Assembly: GCA_015067385.1 (NCBI GenBank)
Contig: SVMP01000128.1
Location: 1 to 6,048 of the forward strand
Source: Oscillospiraceae bacterium
Lineage (GTDB): Bacteria > Bacillota > Clostridia > Oscillospirales > UBA644
DNA: 6,048 bases
Direction: 5' to 3'
In this document: positions 1 through 4,973 of the stretch, piece by piece
Layout: each line of letters starts with the position of its first letter
Numbering within the stretch: position 1 is the stretch's first letter
Notes under the pieces: model-generated
What the model was told of the DNA's origin: nothing
Database searches by the model: none
What the model saw: only the letters and a program-made list of their open reading frames with translations
Made by a program: the position numbers and the translations under genes

Positions 1-452
1 GCATAAAACGCGATAAGTATTTTTGATAAGCTGATTCTGAGCAATATTCTCATTATCGCGATCGCAAGAAATATACCGACACCGATTGCGACTGTTAGTA
101 TCAGCGTTAAATTCGGTACAGCAGGGACTTGTTCTGCCAAAACCTGAAGGTCGGGCTCTGAGATCGTTATTATAACACCCATGAGAAACCCGATAAGCAA
201 AACAACTGCCATTTTTTTTGTTTTTGAAATTTGGACACCGATACCTTCACCTATAGGCGTCATTGACATTTCAGCACCGAGCTGAAATAATCCCATGCCG
301 ATTATAAGCAATACAGATCCTGATAAAAATAACGATATTTTACCGAGATCAATGGGAACAAAAAACAGGCTGATTAAAAATACTATTCCCGTAATCGGTA
401 AAACCGCTGCGAGTGATTCTAATACTTTTTCTTTTAACTTTAAATTCAACAC
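1..452 (-). CDS. DUF1538 family integral membrane protein, 5' part only (cut by left edge)
   Basis: About 150 N-terminal residues of a polytopic membrane protein are visible; the rest lies beyond the left edge. The reading frame opens after an in-frame TAA at 486-488. No ATG occurs near the N-terminus, so the start is GTG at 452-450 or the adjacent TTG at 449-447; I chose GTG because the weak purine-rich stretch at 461-468 is better spaced for it. The chain has a short basic N-terminus, then hydrophobic segments near residues 13-31, 37-56, 80-97 and 113-133. Between them lie the motifs GAEMSMTPIGEGIG (about 58-71) and ISEPDLQVLAEQVP (about 96-109), which I recognise as hallmarks of DUF1538 proteins. 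The family is thought to be permease-like, but its substrate and function are not established. It is transcribed divergently from the fucosidase gene from its own consensus promoter, so a link to the carbohydrate genes is not implied. Family call is fairly sure; start codon is uncertain. Confidence 0.85.
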   Translation of the reverse strand, partial: MLNLKLKEKVLESLAAVLPITGIVFLISLFFVPIDLGKISLFLSGSVLLIIGMGLFQLGAEMSMTPIGEGIGVQISKTKKMAVVLLIGFLMGVIITISEPDLQVLAEQVPAVPNLTLILTVAIGVGIFLAIAIMRILLRISLSKILIAFY

Positions 453-513
453 AGCACCAACTTTCTTTATTATTTTATGTAAAGCTTAATGTTGCACAAA
501 TCTACCTATTATA

Positions 514-542
514 ATTATATCATATAATTATTTCTTTGTCAA
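514..542 (-). promoter_or_regulatory. Sigma-A promoter of the DUF1538 gene
   Basis: On the minus strand a perfect -35 TTGACA (542-537) is followed by a 17-base spacer and a perfect -10 TATAAT (519-514). TG at 522-521 makes it an extended -10. Transcription would start near 507 and leave a leader of about 55 bases before the GTG start. Such a match to consensus predicts strong basal transcription by the housekeeping sigma factor. Confidence 0.8.
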
Positions 543-554
543 TGCTTTAATGTA

Positions 555-603
555 GTAAATGTGTGAACTTTCAGATAAAATCAAAGCAATCGTTTCACAT
601 TAC
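555..603. promoter_or_regulatory. Possible operator region between two divergent promoters
   Basis: The 66 bases between the two divergent -35 boxes (543-608) hold an imperfect inverted repeat. Left arm GTAAATGTGTGAAC (555-568) resembles the reverse complement of right arm GTTTCACATTAC (592-603). Inside the right part, GCAATCGTTTCA (586-597) has the AA-N-CG-N-TT core typical of LacI-family operators, and it ends 11 bases before the fucosidase -35 box. Both are imperfect and the DNA is AT-rich, so this is only a candidate binding region. No regulator gene is visible in the window. Confidence 0.3.
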
Positions 604-608
604 GTGTG

Positions 609-637
609 TTGACTTTTTGACAATGATATGATATAAT
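609..637 (+). promoter_or_regulatory. Sigma-A promoter of the GH29 fucosidase gene
   Basis: The -35 TTGACT (609-614), 17-base spacer and perfect -10 TATAAT (632-637) form a near-consensus promoter, with TG at 629-630 giving an extended -10. The start point would be near 644, leaving a leader of only about 20 bases that holds the ribosome site AGGGA (654-658), 7 bases before the ATG at 666. The leader is too short for a riboswitch. Confidence 0.8.
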
Positions 638-665
638 TGGGCCATATAAAGGTAGGGATGTTTTT

Positions 666-1649
666 ATGGTAACATTAGAAGAAAATAAAAAATGGTTTAA
701 GAATGCTAAATTCGGCATGATGGTTCACTGGGGTCTTTACAGTGTGCTCGGAGGCGAGTGGCGTTCTCAAAGAATGAATTATATAGGTGAATGGGTAATG
801 CATCAATATGAAATACCCATAGCAGAATATTCGAAGCTTGCAGATATTTTCAACCCCATTTATTTTAATGCTGAAGAATGGGTCAGAATCGCCAAAAGTG
901 CGGGTATGGAATATATAGTTGTAACAAGTAAGCATCATGATGGATTCTGCTTGTTTAAATCTGATGTTGACAATTATAACTGTGTTGATGCCACTCCGTT
1001 TAAAAGAGATATAATCGGAGAACTTGCGGAAGCATGTTATAAATATGGTATTAAACTCGGATTGTATTATTCACAGTGTCTTGACTGGCATGAGGAGCAT
1101 GGTGGCGGATATTTGAAAATGCATCATCATGAAGACCGAGATGTTTCCTGTTATTGGGGCAATTCATGGGATTTTCCTAACAATGATAAAAAAGACTACA
1201 GAATCTGTCTTGAAAAGAAGATCAAACCTCAGGTTAGAGAAATTCTTACCAAGTACGGCGATATTTGTCTTATTTGGTTTGATACTCCGATGGACGAGCA
1301 GAGTGCGGAATCCTCAAAAGAGCTATTTGAGCTTGTAAGAGAATGCCAGCCCGGTTGTCTTGTCAGTTCCCGTCTCGGCAATTATTACGGTGATTACAGC
1401 TCAGGTAATGACAACTCTCTTCCCGATCAACACAGCGAGGGACTTGTTGAATCTCCCATAACTCTTAATAATACCTGGGGATATAAATCTTTTGACAATA
1501 ATTGGAAGAGTCCCGAAACAGTTCTTGAGATTCTTAACAGATGTAATGACCAGGGGGCGAATCTTCTTCTTAATGTCGGCCCCGATCACCTTGGAAGAAT
1601 TCCTGCGCCTGCTGTTGATATTTTGCGTGAAGTCGGAAAAATAAGATAA
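666..1649 (+). CDS. Alpha-L-fucosidase, GH29, catalytic barrel only
   Basis: This 327-residue protein matches the GH29 (beta/alpha)8 catalytic domain, whose members hydrolyse terminal alpha-L-fucose by a retaining mechanism. Visible motifs in order: KFGMMVHWGLYS (15-26, with the substrate-binding His21), TSKHHDGF (87-94, paired His90-His91), LGLYYS (131-136), LIWFDTP (202-208, with Asp206 at the nucleophile position), GNYYGDYSS (238-246), a Glu262 in VESPITLNNTWGY that aligns by motif with the WET.ATIN.TWGY segment of relatives and is a candidate acid/base, and LLNVGPDHLGRIP (300-312) near the end. The usual C-terminal beta-sandwich is absent: the protein stops in the last barrel helix (ILREVGKIR), just where relatives continue into the W..VNGEAIY segment. 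No signal peptide or transmembrane segment is present, so it should be cytoplasmic. It is monocistronic, with its own promoter and terminator. GH29 assignment is firm; natural substrate unknown. Confidence 0.95.
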   Translation: MVTLEENKKWFKNAKFGMMVHWGLYSVLGGEWRSQRMNYIGEWVMHQYEIPIAEYSKLADIFNPIYFNAEEWVRIAKSAGMEYIVVTSKHHDGFCLFKSDVDNYNCVDATPFKRDIIGELAEACYKYGIKLGLYYSQCLDWHEEHGGGYLKMHHHEDRDVSCYWGNSWDFPNNDKKDYRICLEKKIKPQVREILTKYGDICLIWFDTPMDEQSAESSKELFELVRECQPGCLVSSRLGNYYGDYSSGNDNSLPDQHSEGLVESPITLNNTWGYKSFDNNWKSPETVLEILNRCNDQGANLLLNVGPDHLGRIPAPAVDILREVGKIR

Positions 1650-1676
1650 AATAGTAAGATTACAGTATAAACAAAT

Positions 1677-1719
1677 ATTCCACGGCAGTTTTAAATACTA
1701 CCGTGGAATTAATTTTTTT
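1677..1719 (+). terminator. Rho-independent terminator of the fucosidase gene, shared with the convergent MBL gene
   Basis: Arms ATTCCACGGCAG (1677-1688) and CTACCGTGGAAT (1698-1709) form a 12-base stem with one C/A mismatch and a 9-base loop, followed by TTAA-adjacent T7 (1713-1719). This is a good terminator on the plus strand. On the minus strand the same hairpin is followed by a weaker T-rich run, so it may also stop the convergent operon. The T-tract overlaps the TAA stop of the MBL gene (1720-1718), so the two genes end within 70 bases of each other and share it. Confidence 0.85.
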
Positions 1720-3019
1720 AGTGCATCCAGCTATGGTCAAATTCCTTGCCGACAACGGGGGATTCGTGTATAAGTTTGAATCCGTCTTCCGTTATTTCAA
1801 AGCCTCTTGTTGCATCACCGGAGTAATATACCTGATCGTCTTTAACGTATTTGAGAACTTCCTGTATCTTATGGATATTGTCGGGTCTGTATGCACCTGC
1901 TTTTCTGTGAGGAACAGATGCGAACGGCGCGTCTATCCATTTGTACATCTTGGGTAGATGGTTGAAACAATGATGCGCTACCTGCACCATATCTGCTTTC
2001 CAGACTTCCGGATGGCCGTATTTCTCTGTGAATGTTTCCGCTTCATTGTTTGCGTCTCCGAGGAACATCATTGTTTTGCCTTTTACAGTCAACTTGATTA
2101 TTGTTGAAGTGCTGTTAAAGTCTCCGATATTGATCTTTTCGAGATCGGCGGCTTCAGCGGTATCTTCTTCTGCGTAGATCACGTCAACACCCATATCCGC
2201 AAGATAGAATTTCTGACCGGTATGAAGTTTTAAGCATTTAACATCGGGGTATTTTTCCTTAACGATCTTCTTCATGTCGAATGATGATTTGGAAAAACCT
2301 TTTGCGTGAGTAAAAGACGGAAAACCGTGCATGACTCTTTCAAGGATGATTTCATCACTGTGAAGGGTGAGTAGACGTAAACATCCGTCTGTGTGATCGT
2401 CGTGACCGTGTGTGAAATACCAACAGCTTATCTTTATCTTTTCACCGTCGGGTGTGTCTGTTATATCATGCATAAACTTCCACATGCCCGCAGTCGCCTC
2501 TGCACTGTGCTGAAAATAGTATCCGGCATCAATTACAAAAAGACTGTTGTCCGAAAGTCTTATAAAGTAGATCATGCCGCAGTTAATAGTGCAGTCTGTG
2601 TTCTGATTTTCGGGATCATGATAAAGTCCGTAAGGATAAAGTACTGTTGACTTTTCTCCTTGAACGCTGTATCCGAATTTGTCAAGAGCTGTTGATGCAA
2701 TATCCTCAATAACACGTATTTCTCCGCGTGATGCAATGTAGGTTGCAAGATACTGCTTTCCGTTTAGTTCAAAACCGATATAACGGTCATTAACAACTGT
2801 ATTGTCAAGGTAAAATTTTGCGTCTGTGTTCTTCAATTCGGAAATATATGCGTCGTAATCCTTTATTGTTACATCCGTTATTACATGCATTCTCGAATCT
2901 TCTTCGGTTGCTCCTTCTCTGTCGTCTGCGAGCATGGGACCAACATTGTAATAACCTTTTGCAAGTTCTCCGCATTTAGGCTGCGGACAGTCGAATAACC
3001 ATTTTTTTACCATTTCCAT
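1718..3019 (-). CDS. Metallo-beta-lactamase-fold hydrolase with N-terminal accessory domain
   Basis: The 433-residue protein has two parts. Residues about 45-120 form an alpha/beta segment (VTIKDYDAYISEL ... RVIEDIAS) that I associate with a subset of Clostridia MBL-fold proteins but cannot assign a function. Residues about 145-405 are an MBL-fold domain: CGMIYFIRLSDNSLFVIDAGY (first strands, about 147-167), the metal motif HGHDDH (204-209; H204, H206, D208, H209), NSTSTIIKL (302-310), LGDAN (320-324, bridging Asp322), and VAHHCFNH (347-354). The NSTS..LGDA..HH order resembles the C-terminal domain of ComEC-like proteins more than class B beta-lactamases. There is no signal peptide or membrane segment. 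The start at 3019 is set by AGGAGG at 3032-3027, 7 bases upstream; a second ATG two codons later is too far from it. It is the second gene of an operon with the esterase, 18 bases after that gene's stop, suggesting a related pathway step. The substrate is unknown; an antibiotic-resistance role is not suggested. Confidence 0.88.
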   Translation of the reverse strand: MEMVKKWLFDCPQPKCGELAKGYYNVGPMLADDREGATEEDSRMHVITDVTIKDYDAYISELKNTDAKFYLDNTVVNDRYIGFELNGKQYLATYIASRGEIRVIEDIASTALDKFGYSVQGEKSTVLYPYGLYHDPENQNTDCTINCGMIYFIRLSDNSLFVIDAGYYFQHSAEATAGMWKFMHDITDTPDGEKIKISCWYFTHGHDDHTDGCLRLLTLHSDEIILERVMHGFPSFTHAKGFSKSSFDMKKIVKEKYPDVKCLKLHTGQKFYLADMGVDVIYAEEDTAEAADLEKINIGDFNSTSTIIKLTVKGKTMMFLGDANNEAETFTEKYGHPEVWKADMVQVAHHCFNHLPKMYKWIDAPFASVPHRKAGAYRPDNIHKIQEVLKYVKDDQVYYSGDATRGFEITEDGFKLIHESPVVGKEFDHSWMH

Positions 3020-3037
3020 TTCGATTCCTCCTGTAAT

Positions 3038-4777
3038 TTAATTGAATTCGATTTTACATTTTACAAGCTTTAATATTCCTTCCATACCGCCCATTGCAAG
3101 AATACCCGGTACGGTAAATTGTCTTTCTTTTGTCTTTCTCTCGATAGTTGCAGATGCTATTCCGTCACAGACAGCTGCTGCGCAAATTACTGCATCGGCA
3201 ACACCTTCGTAAGCCTTAACGGTTACGTCTTTTCCCATATCCTTTGCGACATTTATAAACAATGCTGCATCCTGAGCCCTGTATGCGTCAGTCGTATAGT
3301 TGAATGTCGGGAAAAATCGGTGGCCTTCGTTTAGTCGTGAAGCATCCTTAAATTCGCCTGTCATAAAAAGGTCGCCTGTGATAACTGCAATATTTTTATT
3401 TGTCAGTTCGTCTATCTCGGTTGTGTTGACATTCTCTTTACCGAGTATCAAATGGATCTTGTTACCGTCCCATTTTTTTGGTATGATCTTAACACACGGC
3501 AGCATCTCGCCGTTGTGTCCGTTTATTATGCATTTTTCAATAGAAACATCGTCCGTTGCTTCGTTTTTGATATTGATGATCTTATAGTCTGCCTTATTTA
3601 TTCCCGTTGACCAACAAAGCATCTTTCTTTTTTCGTCATCAGATAAAGCAGCTATTTTATTCAAGCGTTCTTCTTTATGAAAAACAAAAAATTTGTTGTC
3701 CGTTTCTTGCCAATTTATTTCTTTTTCTTTGGGTAACCATGTAAGGGAACAGACATCGCCCACATCTACGGACTGCTCGATCCAGTTAGGATCTTGACCC
3801 ATTAAATGCCTTGCGAAAAAGCTGTAAACATGATGCCTTGTTTTTGCGTTGTACTGGTGTTCGGCATCCTGATAAAAATGCTCTACCATATTTTCGGCAT
3901 CGTACTGTCTGTATGCTTCCAAAACAGCAGGAAGTTCTGCCGTTTGAAGATATTTCGTCCAGTCTCCCGTTGACCCTGCTAAAAATAATGGTCTGGGGGC
4001 AAGCATAGCGCACATTTCCGTGTTATCTGTGTTGATTCTCAAGCCGGATGCGTTTTCACATATACAGCCTCCCTGCATATGCAGAGAGATCATGTTTATC
4101 GGAGCGGCGGCTTTCACTCTGTCATCTATAAGACTTAAAAATAATGTTTGTGAACCTCCGCCCGAACAACCCGTAACCCCAATGTTGTTCTTATCAACTT
4201 CTGGTATGGAACAAAGAACATCCATCGCTCTTATGTTGTTCCATAGCTGAACGCCGAGACCGTTCGATGACCAGAGATCTTTTTCATCCGAACCGTAATT
4301 ATGACTGACTTGTGTATTGTCTATCATTCCGATCATATCGGTTATCAAACAGATAAATCCCATTCTTGCAAAATTAGCCAATTGCTGCGGAAAATCTGCT
4401 CTGTTGTTTCTTGTAAGACGCTGTTCGGCGAAATGACCGAGAAGATTCAGTATCGCAGGAGAGTTTTGTTTTAAAGGGGAGGGGAGATACAGATTTCCTG
4501 TTGAACGAAAACCGGGATAACTTTCAAAACTGATCTTTTTGACAGTATAGCCGTCAAATTCCTCGACAAGCTCGGTTTCAATATTCAGCGGAGTTTTTTC
4601 AGGCCAGGGATAAAGACCTGCTGCCATTCTTAAATTGAATTGAAGATATCTGCGTCTGTCTTCAACCTCTTGTTTCGAATGAAACCGTGTTAACGGATAA
4701 ATTTTGTCTGTATGTCTGTCTATTTTTAATCTTGAATCATCAGGGGGATATCCGAGAACAGTGTATCTTTCATCCAT
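3038..4777 (-). CDS. Alpha/beta-hydrolase, acetyl xylan esterase-like, with degenerate second hydrolase domain
   Basis: This 579-residue protein has an N-terminal helical segment (about 36-65), then a complete alpha/beta-hydrolase domain to about residue 330. Key features are LNLLGHF (110-116), the nucleophile elbow GCSGGG (203-208, Ser205), the conserved MQGGCICENASGL stretch (234-246), APRPLFLAGSTGDWT (260-274, Asp272 as candidate acid) and DAEHQYN (304-310, His307). This pattern matches bacterial proteins annotated as putative acetyl xylan esterase or dienelactone-hydrolase-like, so deacylation of a carbohydrate ester is likely but not proven. Residues about 350-579 look like a second alpha/beta-hydrolase domain (IAVITGDLFMTGEF, FFPTFNYTTDAYRAQDA) in which the expected elbow is replaced by KAYEGVADAV, with no serine, so it is probably not catalytic. 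There is no signal peptide. It is first in an operon with the MBL gene. The start codon is ATG 4777-4775, with AAGGAG 12 bases upstream, a slightly long spacing. Confidence 0.85.
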   Translation of the reverse strand: MDERYTVLGYPPDDSRLKIDRHTDKIYPLTRFHSKQEVEDRRRYLQFNLRMAAGLYPWPEKTPLNIETELVEEFDGYTVKKISFESYPGFRSTGNLYLPSPLKQNSPAILNLLGHFAEQRLTRNNRADFPQQLANFARMGFICLITDMIGMIDNTQVSHNYGSDEKDLWSSNGLGVQLWNNIRAMDVLCSIPEVDKNNIGVTGCSGGGSQTLFLSLIDDRVKAAAPINMISLHMQGGCICENASGLRINTDNTEMCAMLAPRPLFLAGSTGDWTKYLQTAELPAVLEAYRQYDAENMVEHFYQDAEHQYNAKTRHHVYSFFARHLMGQDPNWIEQSVDVGDVCSLTWLPKEKEINWQETDNKFFVFHKEERLNKIAALSDDEKRKMLCWSTGINKADYKIINIKNEATDDVSIEKCIINGHNGEMLPCVKIIPKKWDGNKIHLILGKENVNTTEIDELTNKNIAVITGDLFMTGEFKDASRLNEGHRFFPTFNYTTDAYRAQDAALFINVAKDMGKDVTVKAYEGVADAVICAAAVCDGIASATIERKTKERQFTVPGILAMGGMEGILKLVKCKIEFN

Positions 4778-4789
4778 GTTTTTGTTCCA

Positions 4790-4795
4790 CTCCTT
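4790..4795 (-). promoter_or_regulatory. Ribosome binding site of the esterase gene, long spacing
   Basis: AAGGAG on the minus strand (4795-4790) lies 12 bases before the ATG at 4777, longer than the usual 6-9. The GTG that overlaps its 3' side is out of frame, and no other in-frame start is better placed, so the ATG is kept. Translation initiation could be moderate rather than strong. Confidence 0.6.
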
Positions 4796-4816
4796 GATTT
4801 ATTTGTTTGCTTCTTT

Positions 4817-4845
4817 ATCATAGCAGATTTTTTCTTGAAAGTCAA
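4817..4845 (-). promoter_or_regulatory. Sigma-A promoter of the esterase-MBL operon
   Basis: On the minus strand, -35 TTGACT (4845-4840), a 17-base spacer and -10 TATGAT (4822-4817) are present, with TGC directly before the -10 giving an extended -10 element. The start point would be near 4810 and the leader about 33 bases long. No promoter or terminator is evident in the 18 bases between the two operon genes, so both are probably read from here. Confidence 0.75.
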
Positions 4846-4857
4846 TATTTATTAATA

Positions 4858-4876
4858 CTTTTCTTAGGAATAAAAG
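4858..4876. promoter_or_regulatory. Short dyad between divergent promoters, candidate operator
   Basis: A 19-base imperfect palindrome, CTTTTCTTAGGAATAAAAG, pairs at CTTTT/AAAAG and TT/AA around its centre. It lies 12 bases upstream of the esterase -35 box and 26 bases upstream of the beta-helix -35 box, a position from which one factor could control both promoters. A wider pair, ATTAATAC (4851-4858) and GTATGATTAAT (4891-4901), is also roughly inverted. AT-rich DNA makes chance dyads common. The rest of 4778-4973 holds only promoters and leaders. Confidence 0.25.
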
Positions 4877-4902
4877 AATGTTTTCCGAAGGTATGATTAA
4901 TA

Positions 4903-4931
4903 TTGATTTTTTTAAAAAAATGTGTTATAAT
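4903..4931 (+). promoter_or_regulatory. Sigma-A promoter of the beta-helix protein gene
   Basis: The -35 TTGATT (4903-4908), 17-base spacer and perfect -10 TATAAT (4926-4931) are present, with TGTG at 4921-4924 forming the extended -10 (TGTGT then TATAAT) favoured in Gram-positive bacteria. An A/T tract (4907-4920) fills much of the spacer. Transcription would begin near 4938, leaving a leader of about 36 bases. Confidence 0.75.
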
Positions 4932-4973
4932 CAGGAAAAGATTATTTTAGCAGACAGAAAGGATCTAACGAAT

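Noticed and set aside
295..489. Plus-strand open frame of 64 residues
   Set aside because: It lies antisense to the DUF1538 gene, lacks a ribosome site and has no recognisable domain; the minus-strand frame carries the conserved motifs.
583..600. Catabolite-responsive element (cre) upstream of the fucosidase gene
   Set aside because: The stretch has a GAAACG core on the minus strand, but the TG-N-AA-N-CG spacing of a cre site is off by one base. It is kept only as a generic LacI-like candidate.
617..622. TTGACA as the -35 box of the fucosidase promoter
   Set aside because: It is a perfect hexamer but only 9 bases from the -10 TATAAT, and the next TATAAA (645-650) is 22 bases away. TTGACT at 609 gives the correct 17-base spacer.
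1703..1957. Plus-strand open frame starting in the terminator
   Set aside because: It starts inside the hairpin and lies antisense to the MBL gene, with no plausible ribosome site.
1718..3019. MBL-fold protein as an antibiotic-resistance beta-lactamase
   Set aside because: It has no signal peptide, its motif order is ComEC-like, it carries a non-lactamase N-terminal domain, and it sits in an operon with a sugar-type esterase.
4778..4973. Riboswitch or small RNA in the divergent intergenic region
   Set aside because: Both leaders are under about 40 bases, and no conserved aptamer-like elements or terminator hairpins are visible.
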